Assembly: GCA_033763975.1 (NCBI GenBank)
Contig: JANRJM010000011.1
Coordinates: forward strand, 23,620-87,619
DNA length: 64,000 nucleotides
Origin: Planctomycetota bacterium
GTDB lineage: Bacteria > Planctomycetota > Phycisphaerae > Phycisphaerales > UBA1924
Reading direction: 5' to 3'
Numbering within the stretch: position 1 is the first letter of the stretch; every line of letters starts with the position of its first letter. The notes under the pieces are model-generated. The model was not told where the DNA came from, searched no databases, and saw nothing but the letters and a program-made list of their open reading frames with translations. Shown here piece after piece: positions 29,257 to 38,723 of the stretch. The translations under genes were made by a program, and so were the position numbers.

Positions 29257-30012
29257 ATGGCCACCCAGCACCCGCACGCCTCGCACCCCGTCGCCCCGTT
29301 CGACCAGACCGACCCGCACGGGACGGGCTCGCACGCCAGCCACGTCATCGTGGGGCCCATGGCCCTGCGGACGGTGCTGGCGATTTTGCTCGTGTTCACG
29401 GCCCTGACGGTCGGCTTCGCGCAGGCGGAGCAGTGGGCGGCGTCGTACTTCAACGTGTCGCTGCCCGGGTGGATCAACATCGTCGGCGCGATGACGATCG
29501 CGACGATCAAGGCCGTGCTCGTCATGGCGATCTTCATGCAGCTGCGCTACGACAACGCGCTGAACACGCTGATCATGGCGGTGACGTTCTCGGCGCTCGC
29601 GATCTTCGTCGGCATGACGGCGATCGACCTGCTCGGGCGCGACCGCGTGTACGAGTTCAAGAGCGGGCAGATCACGCCCGGCGGCACGGGCGACCAGGTG
29701 GCGACGGCGAACGGGCGTCCGATGGTCGTCGCCGCGAAGGAGCGATACCTGGGCGTGCTGCGGGAGCGCGTGATCGCGATGCACCCCGAGCTCGCCGACG
29801 CCGCGAACGCGGCGGCCCTGGACGCCCGCGTGCAGGCGATGTACCTCGAGCACAAGGGGATCATCAAGCACTCGGCGCACCACGCTCATGATGACGACGG
29901 GCTGAACACGCCCAACCGCACGCGTCCGCGCACGGGGCTGTCCGGCTCGCTCCAGACCGACGCCCCGGCGCACGACGATCATTCACACGGGCCCGCCTCG
30001 AGCGGGCATTAG
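29257..30012 (+). CDS. Cytochrome c oxidase subunit IV-like protein with long tail
   Basis: A 251-residue protein with three membrane helices (about 37-56, 70-92 and 98-118) in the arrangement of prokaryotic oxidase subunit IV (CoxD/CyoD), including the conserved-type phrase TIKAVLVMAIFMQLRYDN. Typical members are about 100 residues; this one adds a 25-residue His-rich N-terminus (HPHASHPVAPF) and a 125-residue soluble C-terminus with HHAHDDD and HDDHSHGPASSGH. It is the last oxidase subunit of the operon, 29 bp after subunit I-III. The ATG at 29257 precedes the family core; longer frames upstream run into subunit III. Confidence 0.87.
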   Translation: MATQHPHASHPVAPFDQTDPHGTGSHASHVIVGPMALRTVLAILLVFTALTVGFAQAEQWAASYFNVSLPGWINIVGAMTIATIKAVLVMAIFMQLRYDNALNTLIMAVTFSALAIFVGMTAIDLLGRDRVYEFKSGQITPGGTGDQVATANGRPMVVAAKERYLGVLRERVIAMHPELADAANAAALDARVQAMYLEHKGIIKHSAHHAHDDDGLNTPNRTRPRTGLSGSLQTDAPAHDDHSHGPASSGH

Positions 30013-30017
30013 CGTCC

Positions 30018-30032
30018 GGCGGCCCGGCCGCC
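30018..30032 (+). terminator. Possible weak terminator after the oxidase genes
   Basis: GGCGGC-CCG-GCCGCC is a perfect 6-bp stem starting 5 bases after the subunit IV stop, followed by ACCGATTT, a poor T-run. It could reduce transcription into the next gene, whose start is only 17 bases further on. Evidence is structural only. Confidence 0.3.
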
Positions 30033-30048
30033 ACCGATTTCGCTCGCG

Positions 30049-30810
30049 ATGGAACGCTCCAGACTCATCGCCCTCGTCCTCGCCGCGACCAGCGGGGTGG
30101 CCGCCGTCGCGTGCGCGGTCGGGGTGGCGCGCGCGGTCGCGGACTTCCACAAGCGCAACCCGCGCGAGGTCTTCGCGTTCAAGAAGATCGAGAAGCGCGA
30201 GTTCACGTTCTCCGGGCGTCCGGTCTCGCTGACGGACGACCGTTCGAACCCGGACCAGGCCTACCTCGTCGTGACGTACGGCGACACGCAGGAGCGCCTG
30301 CGCGTGACGGTGCCGGGCGACTGGCGCCTGCCCGATCTGCTGCCGCACAAGGACTGGCTGCGGGTGCTGGTCTTCGCGCCCGCGAGCGGGCTCTCGACCG
30401 AGGCGTTCCTCGACGAGTTCGACCGCGTGCCCGACAACTACCGCCTGGTGATCGTCACGCGCACGCCCCGCGCGGGGGTCGATCCCGAGACGTGGGGTGC
30501 CGCGTGGAAGCGCGACTGGGTGTTCGACTTCTACGAGTTCGACCGCGGGGGCGGGTTCGTTCGTGAGCGGCTGAACTACCCGAAGCGCGGCGGGATCCGC
30601 GAGCCTCGTCCCGGCGAGCTGCGCGAGAACACGTGGCAGTTCCAGGCGGCGTTGCAGCTCATGCCGCAGGCGGGGGGCGTCGGCCCGACGCGCAACTTCT
30701 TCGGCGATGCGCTGTCGGCCGCGGGGTGGCTGCTGCCCGGGGCGGCGTTCGCGGGGGCGATCTTCACGTTCTCGACGGCGTTCGTGTTCGCGCCCCGACG
30801 ACGCGCGTGA
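30049..30810 (+). CDS. Hypothetical protein with N- and C-terminal membrane helices
   Basis: A 253-residue protein following the oxidase operon by 36 bp on the same strand. A hydrophobic segment at about 7-29 is followed by an extracytoplasmic-type domain of some 180 residues rich in aromatic and charged residues (HKRNPREVFAFKKIEKREF, VTVPGDWRLPDLLPHKDWLRVLVFAP, RDWVFDFYEFDRGGGFVRE). A second hydrophobic segment (about 220-245) is followed by RRR, consistent with the tail being cytosolic. No family was recognised. Position suggests a link to the respiratory chain, but a possible weak terminator intervenes. Confidence 0.72.
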   Translation: MERSRLIALVLAATSGVAAVACAVGVARAVADFHKRNPREVFAFKKIEKREFTFSGRPVSLTDDRSNPDQAYLVVTYGDTQERLRVTVPGDWRLPDLLPHKDWLRVLVFAPASGLSTEAFLDEFDRVPDNYRLVIVTRTPRAGVDPETWGAAWKRDWVFDFYEFDRGGGFVRERLNYPKRGGIREPRPGELRENTWQFQAALQLMPQAGGVGPTRNFFGDALSAAGWLLPGAAFAGAIFTFSTAFVFAPRRRA

Positions 30811-30862
30811 AGGGAGCGAGACCGGCGAGGCGCGAAAAGCGAGACAGGGCAAGAGCGAGCGT

Positions 30863-31774
30863 CTAGCGGAAGACGGAGTCCACGCCGCCCCGGATGAGGA
30901 AATCGAGGTCGTTCAGCAGCTTCACGAGCACGAGGCTCATGACGATGATGGTGATGAAGCTGGTGACGAAGGAATCGGTGGTGGCCTCGCCGACGCCCTC
31001 GGCGCCGGGCTTGCACGAGAAGCCCTTCCAGCAGGCGACGAGCCCGATGCCCGCGCCGTAAAAGAGGCTCTTGACGAGCCCGCTGAGCACGTCGAACCAG
31101 TGCACGAACTGCTCGGAGTAGCGCCAGTACAGGAGCTGGTCGGAGTCATAGAAGCGCGTGAGGATGAGGTAGCCCCCGAGCACGCCGCAGAGGTTCGAGA
31201 GCACGGTCAGCGCGGGGATGACGAGCACGCAGGCGAGCAGGCGCGGCACGACGAGCACGCGGACGGGGTCGCTGCCCATGGCGCGCATGGCGTCGAGCTG
31301 CTCGGTGACGCGCATGGTGCCGAGTTCGGCGGTGAGCGAGCAGCCGACGCGTCCGGCGAGCATGACGGCGGCGAGCACCGGGCCGATCTGCTTGACGAGC
31401 GAGAGGTTGATGACCCCGCCCAGGCGCGATTCCTGTCCGATGGTCTGGAACTGGCGGTAGCCCTCGAAGGCGAGGATCATCCCGATGAACGCGCCGGTGA
31501 TGGCGAGCACCGGGAGCGAGGTGGTGCCGACGAGGTACAACTGGCGGGGCAGTCGGTCGCGCCGGCCCCACGAGCGCGCGTCGAAGATGCCCAGGAACGT
31601 CCCCGCCGCGAAGCGCGTGAACCGCCCGAACCCGATCACACGGTCGACCAGGTCGTGCCCGAGCGCCACCAGCAGCGTGAGCGGCGTGACGAGCCCGGAC
31701 AGCATCGCGGACCACAGCCCCGCGGGCGGCGAGGTCGCGTCGGAAGGCGGGGCGGGCGTGGGGGGCGTGCTCAT
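30863..31774 (-). CDS. MlaE/YrbE family ABC transporter permease
   Basis: The membrane permease of an MCE-type lipid transport system, which moves lipids between membranes with an MCE substrate-binding protein and an ATPase. The 303 residues show the family well: LPRQLYLVGTTSLPVLAITGAFIGMILAFEGYRQF, the cytosolic coupling region AAVMLAGRVGCSLTAELGTMRVTEQLDAMRAMGSDPVRVLVVPRLLA, and FKSLFYGAGIGLVACWKGF-like sequence. The usual partner genes (ATPase, MCE protein) are not in the window. It lies 3' of ompA on the same strand but beyond a strong terminator, so it probably has its own promoter. Confidence 0.93.
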   Translation of the reverse strand: MSTPPTPAPPSDATSPPAGLWSAMLSGLVTPLTLLVALGHDLVDRVIGFGRFTRFAAGTFLGIFDARSWGRRDRLPRQLYLVGTTSLPVLAITGAFIGMILAFEGYRQFQTIGQESRLGGVINLSLVKQIGPVLAAVMLAGRVGCSLTAELGTMRVTEQLDAMRAMGSDPVRVLVVPRLLACVLVIPALTVLSNLCGVLGGYLILTRFYDSDQLLYWRYSEQFVHWFDVLSGLVKSLFYGAGIGLVACWKGFSCKPGAEGVGEATTDSFVTSFITIIVMSLVLVKLLNDLDFLIRGGVDSVFR

Positions 31775-31811
31775 CGGAGGGTCGCCAAGCGTAGACGGTG
31801 CGCTGGGGGGC

Positions 31812-31848
31812 TCGGAAAAAGAAAGGCCGCCCCGGTGTGGGACGGCCT
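31812..31848 (-). terminator. Rho-independent terminator after the OmpA-family gene
   Basis: Read on the minus strand, AGGCCGTCC pairs with GGGCGGCCT (one mismatch) around CACACCG, followed at once by TTCTTTTTCC. It lies about 50 bases past the stop of the OmpA-family gene at 31898 and is the clearest intrinsic terminator in the window. It separates that gene from the MlaE permease. Confidence 0.75.
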
Positions 31849-31897
31849 GCGTGGCGTGCGTGGTGCGGACCGGTCGGGGGAGCGCCGCGAGCCGCGA

Positions 31898-32770
31898 TCA
31901 CTTCGTGAGGTCGATCGCCGGCCCGCTCGGGGTGGTCGGGGTCGGGGTGGGCGCCGGTTCGGCGGATTCCGTCGAGCGGCGCGAGCCGGTGGAGCGGACG
32001 AGGAAGATCTCGACGCGCCGGTTCTGCGGGGTGTTGCCGCTGGCGGTGTTCGGTACGGCGGGGCGATGCTCGCCCCATCCGGCGGCCATCATGCGGTCGG
32101 ACGCGACGCCCAGCTTGCCGAGTTCATCGATGACGGCGATCGAGCGGTGGGCCGAGAGGCGGCGGTTGGTGCGGTGCTCGCGGAGGGTCGCGGGGTTGGC
32201 GATGCGCTGGCTGTCGGTGTGCCCCTCGATGATGACGTCGTAGGCGCTGGCCGACGCGCTGTTGAGGATCTGCGCGAGCGCGCCCAGGGCCTGGCGGGCG
32301 TTCTCCTTGACGGCGTCGGAGCCGGAGTCGAACGTGAGGTCCGAGGCGAAGCGGAGCATGCCGCGAGCGGGGTCGTAGCGGATGAGGTCCGGGTACTGGG
32401 CCGCGAGGGCGGCGAGGGCCTGGTCGGTCTCGGCGTCGACGGGCCCGAAGTCGAAGGCGGCGATGCGCTGTTCGAGCGTGCGGTAGTCGGCGAGGGCCTG
32501 CTCGAGCTGGCGGCGGAGTTCGTCGTTCTGGCGCTGCAGGTCGGAGAGGGTGCCGGCGTTGCTGCCGACGCTGCGGCGCATGAGCTCGATCTGGGCGCGT
32601 GCCTCGTCGCGCTCGCGGGTCAGTTCGGCGTTGCGCCGGGTGAGGCTGCTGTTGGTCTCGTACAGCTTGTCGTACTGGCCCTGGCCGATGCAGCCGGTGA
32701 GCAGGGCGGCGCTGGCGAGCATGCCGAGCACCAGGATCAGTTGAACGCCACGCCTCTGGGACGTTGCCAT
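31898..32770 (-). CDS. OmpA/Pal-type peptidoglycan-associated lipoprotein
   Basis: An outer-membrane or envelope lipoprotein that grips peptidoglycan through its OmpA domain. The 290-residue protein has a lipobox (LLTGC, Cys27) and then a coiled-coil region at about 35-110 with heptad pattern (LTRRNAELTRERDEARAQIELMRR ... LQRQNDELRRQLEQALADYRTLEQRI). The OmpA-like domain at about 140-265 holds the peptidoglycan motif EGHTDSQR and NRRLSAHRS, followed by GWGEHRP and NRRVEIFL. A Thr/Pro-rich tail follows. AAGGAG lies 9 bases before the ATG at 32770. It appears to be a single-gene unit ended by the terminator at 31812-31848. Confidence 0.93.
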   Translation of the reverse strand: MATSQRRGVQLILVLGMLASAALLTGCIGQGQYDKLYETNSSLTRRNAELTRERDEARAQIELMRRSVGSNAGTLSDLQRQNDELRRQLEQALADYRTLEQRIAAFDFGPVDAETDQALAALAAQYPDLIRYDPARGMLRFASDLTFDSGSDAVKENARQALGALAQILNSASASAYDVIIEGHTDSQRIANPATLREHRTNRRLSAHRSIAVIDELGKLGVASDRMMAAGWGEHRPAVPNTASGNTPQNRRVEIFLVRSTGSRRSTESAEPAPTPTPTTPSGPAIDLTK

Positions 32771-32898
32771 CGTCGTACACTCCTTCGCGAACGGCGCCGC
32801 GCGGCGCCGGGGCCTGCCAACGGCGAGCCCGTCCGCGCCGATCGTAGCCGACGGCGCGAGAGCGGGACCTCTTCCATCGTCCGTCCCGGCGCCGGGGC

Positions 32899-34260
32899 AT
32901 GAGTTCGGGGGCACCCCACGTGACGCGTCGCACAGCCCTGCGCATCGACGGCGCGTGCGTCGCCGACGCGGAACGGGCCTATTCGCCCGGGTCCCTGCTG
33001 CTCGAACTGACCGACGAGACCCCGCCGGTGCAAGGCGCGATCCACGCCCGGGCGCGGGTGCTCGCGGTCGGGGGGCCCGAGGACGTGGCCGCCGACGCCC
33101 GGGGCGCGGGCGCCCGGGTTCTCGACATGCGGTCGCACGCGGTGCTACCGGCGTTCGTGAACGCCCACACGCACCTGGACCTGACGTGCGTGGGCCCGCG
33201 GGCCTACGACCCCGCCCTGGGGTTCGGCGGGTTCGTGGAGGTCGTCCGGGCCGCCCGGCCAACGTCGGCGGAGGCGATCGCCGCCAGCGTGCGTGCGGGG
33301 GTTGAGGCGTCGATCCGGGGCGGGGTGGCGATCGTCGGCGATATCTGCGGCGCGGTGGGCGGGCGGGCGTCGGCCCACGCGTTCGAGGCGCTGCGCGATT
33401 CGCCGCTGTGGGGCGTGGGGTTTCTCGAGTTCTTTGCGGTGGGGGGCTCCACCCCGCGGGCGTTCGCGGCGCTGCGCGAGGCGCTGGAGCGCGCGGAAGC
33501 GGGGGGGCGAACAGGAACACGTGTGCGGCCCGGCGTGCAGCCCCACGCGCCGTACTCGGTGGGGATCGAGGGATACGCGAGCGCGTGGGACATCTGCCGC
33601 GAGCGGGGATTGGCCTTCGCGACGCACCTCGCGGAGACGCTCGAGGAGCGGGAGTTCGTGGAACTGGGCCGCGGCCCGCGCCGGGCATTCCTGGAGCAGA
33701 TCGGGCTGTGGGACGAGCACGCCGCCCGCGAAGTCGGGCACGGACGCTCGCCCATTGCGCACGTGGCCCGCGCGCTGGGGGGCTGGTCGCCGGGCGATCC
33801 TCCGCGTGTGGCGGCCCACGTGAACGACCTCGGGGACGACCTCGGCACGCTTGCGGCGGCGAAGTTCGCGGTCGTGTATTGCCCGCGGGCGAGCGCGTAC
33901 TTCGGCGCCGAGCGCGTCATGGGCGCGCATCGGTACCGGGAAATGCTGGCCGCCGGAATCCCGGTGGCGCTGGGGACCGACTCGGTGATCAACCTACCGG
34001 AGGATGCGAGGCCGCTGGTGCTGGGCGTGCTCGACGAAGCGCGGCGTCTGTTCTCGCGCGACGCGGTCGATGCACAGACGTTGCTGCGGATGGCAACCGT
34101 GCACGGGTGCGCGGCGTTGGGCATCTCGACGGCGCACGCGTTGCTGGGCCCGGGGTGCGAGCCGGCGGGAATCGTCGGTGTGCCCGTCGGTCCGAGCGCG
34201 GGTTTGTCTGGGGTCTTTGCGGGTTCGGAACCGCCGGCGATGCTGGTGCTCGGGAAATAG
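32899..34260 (+). CDS. Amidohydrolase-superfamily deaminase
   Basis: A cytosolic metal-dependent hydrolase of the ATZ/TRZ-SAH deaminase group. Metal and catalytic motifs are in order: NAHTHLDLT (HxH, about 92-99), QPHAPYSV (about 214), ATHLAETLEE with metal His and general-acid Glu (about 240), AHVNDLG, YCPRASAYFG and the final metal Asp in LGTDSVIN (about 360). The 453-residue length fits. Candidates are S-adenosylhomocysteine/methylthioadenosine deaminase or aminodeoxyfutalosine deaminase of menaquinone synthesis. The latter would fit a menaquinol-oxidising ACIII, but specificity cannot be read from these motifs. Divergent from the OmpA-family gene. Confidence 0.85.
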   Translation: MSSGAPHVTRRTALRIDGACVADAERAYSPGSLLLELTDETPPVQGAIHARARVLAVGGPEDVAADARGAGARVLDMRSHAVLPAFVNAHTHLDLTCVGPRAYDPALGFGGFVEVVRAARPTSAEAIAASVRAGVEASIRGGVAIVGDICGAVGGRASAHAFEALRDSPLWGVGFLEFFAVGGSTPRAFAALREALERAEAGGRTGTRVRPGVQPHAPYSVGIEGYASAWDICRERGLAFATHLAETLEEREFVELGRGPRRAFLEQIGLWDEHAAREVGHGRSPIAHVARALGGWSPGDPPRVAAHVNDLGDDLGTLAAAKFAVVYCPRASAYFGAERVMGAHRYREMLAAGIPVALGTDSVINLPEDARPLVLGVLDEARRLFSRDAVDAQTLLRMATVHGCAALGISTAHALLGPGCEPAGIVGVPVGPSAGLSGVFAGSEPPAMLVLGK

Positions 34261-34332
34261 TACTGTCTGACTAGAATCGGCGTCCGATCGGAACGGGTGC
34301 GCTCGGTGTCCGGGCGCGGTGAAACACACGAC

Positions 34333-36900
34333 ATGAGCGTCAAGTGGCGAGTGAACAAGGCGTGGGAAGATGCGCACCTGACGGGGGCGTGGCTGCCGCT
34401 GAAGTGGGTGCTGCGTGCGTTCAGCAGCGTGACGCTGGCGGTGGTGCTGCTGACGTTTGTGATGTTGTACGGCGTGACCGCGAGCGTGCCGGTCGGGGTG
34501 CTGGCGTTGGCGCCGACGTACGTGGTGTACGGGCTGACGCTGCTGGCGGTGGCGGTGGTCGTTGTCGGCGGGTCGCTGCTGGGCGTGCGGACAGCGCTGC
34601 GGGGCGACGCGCGCCGGGTAGGGCGTGTGGCCGCGATGCTGGGCGTGGTGGTGCTGATGACGCCGCTGGCGGTGTGGGCGTGGCACGCGTGGCTGTGGCC
34701 CGTGCTTCGGTACGACCCGATCGCGGGGACGGGCGTGCGGCTGTTCGCGGGGTTCGTGCGTGAGACGTCGAGCACGACGCTGCGCCGCCTGCCGGGCGTC
34801 GAGATGAGCGAGTTGGAGTTCTACGCGTGGTGGCCCCTGCGGCTGGCGCTGCTGCTGTTCGTGGTGAACCTGGTGGTGGCGACGATCCGCCGGATCGAGT
34901 TCAACTTCAAGAACGTGGGCGTGCTGACGGTGCACACGGGGATCGTGACCATCGCGCTGGGGAGTGTGTACTACAGCGGGCTGAAGCTCGAGGGCGACAC
35001 GCTGCTGCTGGCGGGTCGGGCCGGGCCCGACGGGCGACCGGGCGTGGGGCCGGCGCAGGACCGGTTCTTCGACAACACCCGGGTGGCGCTGTTCGTGGAC
35101 CAGGGGTGGGGGCTGGAACAGCGCTTGCTGGAGGGCGTGCCGCGGTACAACCACTACGGGCTGGAGCAGGTCGGCGGACGGCCTGGGGAGGCGTCGGCGC
35201 TGGAGGCGGCGCTGTATCGCCGGCCATGGGCGGAGGTGCGGTCGAGAGATCTGTCGCTGCCCGTGCCCGGAACGCCGGTGGGAGAGGGCGACGAGGGGTT
35301 CCGGCTGCGGATCGTGGGGTATGCGCCGTACGCGGAGCCGGCGGAGGACTGGGTGCGCGCGGGCGCCACGGAGGGCCCGGGCGAGCCGGTGCGCATCGTG
35401 CACCTCTACAGCGCGCTGCCCGATCCTGAGACGGGCAAGGCGCCCGACGGGCCGATCTTCGGATTCGTGCTGACGCCCCAGAAGCCCGCGGGACGCATCT
35501 CCGACAACGGCGTGTTCGGGATCGAGTACACGCGCGGGGCCGATGAAGGGATGTCGCCCGCGCGGTGGCGCGATCTGTCGGAGGCACTGCCCGAGGGCAC
35601 GTCGCACGCGCTGGCGCTCGACCTGCCCGGGGGCGAGCGGGTGGTGCGGGCGGTGAAGCCCGGCGACGAGGTGTCGGTGGGCGGGTTCGTGGTGGCGGTG
35701 CGCGACCTGCTGCCCGAGCCGCCTTTCCCGATCATCACGCAGGGGTACCAGGGCGCGACGAGTTCGGTGGCGGTGCTGCGTGTGACGACGCCCGGCGGCG
35801 AGTCGTTCGACCGGTACGTGTACCACCGGTTTCCGGCGATCGACCAGGACGTGCTGGGGGCGAAGGACGACGGGCGTCCGATCCGGCGCGACGCGGACCC
35901 TTCGATCCGCATCGGGCTGATCGAGTGCGACCGGCTGCAGGTGTACATCGACGACGCGCCGGGCGGCGTGACGCGGGCGATTGTGCGCCAGCCGGGCGGG
36001 GCGGTGCGGGTGGTCGAAGACGCGGGGGCCGAGGGGTGGCTGCGGGAGATCGTGCCGCAGGTCAGCCTGCGCGTGGCGGCGAGGTGGGACGACGGGGTGC
36101 GGGTGGAGCGGCCCGCGCCGGTGCCGCCCGAGCGTCAGGACAAGCGATTCGTCGGCACGCACGACCAGGCGATGCTGGGCGTCGAGGTGACGGTGCCGGG
36201 GGGGGCGGGCGCCGGCCCGGCGTTCCGGCGCGTGGTGTGGGTGCCTTTCTCGAAGTACGTGGGCGTGGCGGCGGGGACGGAGCGGCCCGTGTTGCTGCCC
36301 GACGGGCGCACGGTGCGACTGTCGTTCGGGCGTCTGCAGCACCGGCTGCCGGGGTTCGTGATCCGCCTGGTGGACTTCGAGATGGTGTCGTACGACCATC
36401 GCGGCGCGCCGCGAGACTACCGGTCGGTGGTGAGGGTGTCGCCGGTCGACGGGGCGGAGTTCGAGGAGTACGAGCACGTCACGAAGCTGAACGAACCGCT
36501 GCGGGCGCCGTTCCGGTGGGACGAGTCGCGCGGGCTGGCGGCGAACATCGCGGGGCGGATCGGGGCGGGGCTGTCGCCCGGGCAGTTCAAGCTGAGCCAG
36601 GCGGGGTGGGACGAAGCGGGGTGGGAGCGGACGCAGAAGCAGGCCGACGCGGGGGCGATCCCGCGCGCGTACGCGTCGTTCACGATCCTGGGCGTGGGGA
36701 ACAACCCGGGCATTCACGTGATCGCGCTGGGCGGCGTGCTCATGGGGCTGGGCATCCCGTGGGCGTTCTATCTGAAGCCTTATCTCGTGCGGCGGGAGCG
36801 CGACCGGCTGAAGCGCGCGGTGCTCGCGACTCGGCCGGGCGCGGGCGGCGAACCGATGAGTGTGCCGGCGAACGCGGCGGCGGAAACGGGGCGGCCATGA
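34333..36900 (+). CDS. resB: Cytochrome c biogenesis protein ResB (Ccs1)
   Basis: With CcsA it forms the system II synthase that moves heme across the membrane and attaches it to CxxCH apocytochromes. The 855-residue protein begins with the family segment WVLRAFSSVTLAVVLLTFVMLYGVTAS (about 25-52), has further helices to about 230, and then a very large extracytoplasmic domain (about 240-800) with a final helix near 800-820 (NNPGIHVIALGGVLMGLGIPWAFYLKPYLV). ResB proteins are usually 450-600 residues, so the periplasmic domain is enlarged. The ATG at 34333 is preferred to a GTG at 34297, which adds only 12 residues. TAGAAT at 34272-34277 could be a -10. The stop overlaps ccsA (ATGA). Confidence 0.86.
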   Translation: MSVKWRVNKAWEDAHLTGAWLPLKWVLRAFSSVTLAVVLLTFVMLYGVTASVPVGVLALAPTYVVYGLTLLAVAVVVVGGSLLGVRTALRGDARRVGRVAAMLGVVVLMTPLAVWAWHAWLWPVLRYDPIAGTGVRLFAGFVRETSSTTLRRLPGVEMSELEFYAWWPLRLALLLFVVNLVVATIRRIEFNFKNVGVLTVHTGIVTIALGSVYYSGLKLEGDTLLLAGRAGPDGRPGVGPAQDRFFDNTRVALFVDQGWGLEQRLLEGVPRYNHYGLEQVGGRPGEASALEAALYRRPWAEVRSRDLSLPVPGTPVGEGDEGFRLRIVGYAPYAEPAEDWVRAGATEGPGEPVRIVHLYSALPDPETGKAPDGPIFGFVLTPQKPAGRISDNGVFGIEYTRGADEGMSPARWRDLSEALPEGTSHALALDLPGGERVVRAVKPGDEVSVGGFVVAVRDLLPEPPFPIITQGYQGATSSVAVLRVTTPGGESFDRYVYHRFPAIDQDVLGAKDDGRPIRRDADPSIRIGLIECDRLQVYIDDAPGGVTRAIVRQPGGAVRVVEDAGAEGWLREIVPQVSLRVAARWDDGVRVERPAPVPPERQDKRFVGTHDQAMLGVEVTVPGGAGAGPAFRRVVWVPFSKYVGVAAGTERPVLLPDGRTVRLSFGRLQHRLPGFVIRLVDFEMVSYDHRGAPRDYRSVVRVSPVDGAEFEEYEHVTKLNEPLRAPFRWDESRGLAANIAGRIGAGLSPGQFKLSQAGWDEAGWERTQKQADAGAIPRAYASFTILGVGNNPGIHVIALGGVLMGLGIPWAFYLKPYLVRRERDRLKRAVLATRPGAGGEPMSVPANAAAETGRP

Positions 36901-38723
36901 CACGAGTGCTGTCGGTGCTGGCGGGGGTGCTGGTGGTGCTGGGCGGGTGGGCGCGCGCGGGCGCGCAGACAGCCCCGGACGGGAACGCGCACCCGCCCAC
37001 GCAGGGCGTGAACGCGGGGGGCGCCGCGGTCGGGCACCCGTTCGGGAGGCCGTCGGCCGATGACGTGCCGACGCGTGACGAGAAGTGGGCGTTCGCGGAG
37101 CAGGTGGACGTTGGCGCGCTGCGCGACCTGGCGGTGTTTCACAACGGACGCGTGAAGATCATCGACACGCTGGCGCGCGAGACGGTGCGGTCGATCACGG
37201 GTCGGGCGACGTACCGCGAGGACTATCGGAACGAGCGGAGCGGCGAGACGACCGACGGGCTGGGCGGGCCGGTGAAGATCATCTCGCGGACGTACGACCC
37301 GGTGTTCACGCTGTTCGACCTGACGATCGACCCGGCGTACTACCTGGACAAGCCGCTGATCGGGGTGGACTACCTGCCGCTGCGTCGCGAACTGGTGGAG
37401 ATGGCGTACCCGGACGACGCGGACGCGCGGGAGCGCTGGCTGAAGCTGGGGCGCGTGACGCCCCGGGTGGTCGAGTCGTTCCTGGGCGAGCTGTCGCGCC
37501 GGCACATGGGCGAAGACGCGTGGCGGCGCGCGCAGGACCGCGTGGACCGGTCGGTGGGCTGGTTCATCGGCGGACGCTCGAACTTCGAACTGGTGGCGCC
37601 GGAGCGGCGCGACCTGGCGTGGATGCACATCGCGTCGCTCGACGACACGCACCCGGCGCGGGCGGCGGCGCTGGAACTGGGGGCGGCCTGGCGGGCGCGC
37701 GACGCGGGGCGCGTGAACGAGGCCATCGCGCGCCTCGCGGCGGAACTGCCCCGGATCAACGCGGAGGTCTACCCGCAGGGGCGTCGGACGCTCGAGCGCA
37801 CGTACAACCGGGTAAACGCGTTCGAGTGGGGCTTCTGGGCGTACTTCGTGGCGCTGGTGTCGCTCGTGCTGGCCTTCGGCACGGGGCGCGTGTGGCCGGC
37901 GCGGATCGGCACGGGCATGCTGGTGCTCGGGCTTGGGCTGCACGCCTTCGGGTTCGTGGCGCGCTGCATGATCGCCGAACGGTTCGCGATCCAGAACCAG
38001 TTCGAGTCGATGACCGGCCTCAGCCTCTTCGGCGTGATTGTCGGCGGGGGCATCATGCTCGCACGCCGCGCGTACCTCTTCGGGGCGGCGGCGGCGGCGG
38101 TGGGGTTCATGGTGCTCGTCACCGCGACGCAGGCGAAGATCCCCGGGGTCTCGATCGAGCGCGAGGCCGCGATCCTGAACACGAGCGTGCTGCTCAAGTA
38201 CCACGTCACCACGGTGCTCTCGTCGTACGCGCTCATCGCGCTGGGGTTCGTGGTGAGCATCTTCTACCTCGCGACGCACTACCTGGGGGCGCTGCGGAGC
38301 GCCCCGGCGGCGGGCGGCGGCGGGGCAGGCACGCCCGCGCTCGCGGGGCTCGACGGAGAAGGCGCCGCCCTGGCCCTGGGCGCCACGGACGTGCGGACGC
38401 CCACGCGCGAGCGTGTGCTGGGCGACCTCGACTCGGCGCAGATGATCGTGCTGCAACTGGCGTTCTGGACGCTTGGCGTGGGGATCCTGCTGGGCGCGTG
38501 GTGGGCCGACCACTCGTGGGGGCGGTGGTGGGCGTTTGACCCGAAGGAGACGTGGGCGCTCATCACGTGGATCATCTACCTCATCGTGATCCACGTGCGG
38601 ATCGGGTTCCCGCGCGGGAAGGGCCTCACGACGGCGTGGCTGAGCGTGATCGGGTTCATCATCATGCTCTGGACGTACTTCGGGGTGAACCTCATGCTGC
38701 CCGGGCTGCACGCGTACGCATGA
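36897..38723 (+). CDS. ccsA: Cytochrome c biogenesis protein CcsA with N-terminal periplasmic domain
   Basis: The heme-handling half of the system II synthase. Of 608 residues, about 1-24 are a signal-like segment. About 50-305 are a soluble domain with phrases such as LAVFHNGRVKIIDTLARETVRSITG, similar to the extension seen in fused or long CcsA proteins of Bacteroidetes. From about 310 there are eight membrane helices with the WWD signature (WADHSWGRWWAFDPKETWALITWIIYLIVIHVRI, about 530-565) and the flanking heme-ligand histidines (KYHVTTVLSSY and IHVRIGF). It overlaps resB by 4 bp and the glycosylase gene by 4 bp. Substrates in this window are ActA, ActE, CoxB and the MCP sensor. Confidence 0.93.
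   Translation: MTRVLSVLAGVLVVLGGWARAGAQTAPDGNAHPPTQGVNAGGAAVGHPFGRPSADDVPTRDEKWAFAEQVDVGALRDLAVFHNGRVKIIDTLARETVRSITGRATYREDYRNERSGETTDGLGGPVKIISRTYDPVFTLFDLTIDPAYYLDKPLIGVDYLPLRRELVEMAYPDDADARERWLKLGRVTPRVVESFLGELSRRHMGEDAWRRAQDRVDRSVGWFIGGRSNFELVAPERRDLAWMHIASLDDTHPARAAALELGAAWRARDAGRVNEAIARLAAELPRINAEVYPQGRRTLERTYNRVNAFEWGFWAYFVALVSLVLAFGTGRVWPARIGTGMLVLGLGLHAFGFVARCMIAERFAIQNQFESMTGLSLFGVIVGGGIMLARRAYLFGAAAAAVGFMVLVTATQAKIPGVSIEREAAILNTSVLLKYHVTTVLSSYALIALGFVVSIFYLATHYLGALRSAPAAGGGGAGTPALAGLDGEGAALALGATDVRTPTRERVLGDLDSAQMIVLQLAFWTLGVGILLGAWWADHSWGRWWAFDPKETWALITWIIYLIVIHVRIGFPRGKGLTTAWLSVIGFIIMLWTYFGVNLMLPGLHAYA

Noticed and set aside
33994..36903. 969-codon open frame opposite resB and the amidohydrolase gene
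   Set aside because: Composition is Arg/His/Pro-rich, with no family motif, and it mirrors well-supported genes on the other strand.
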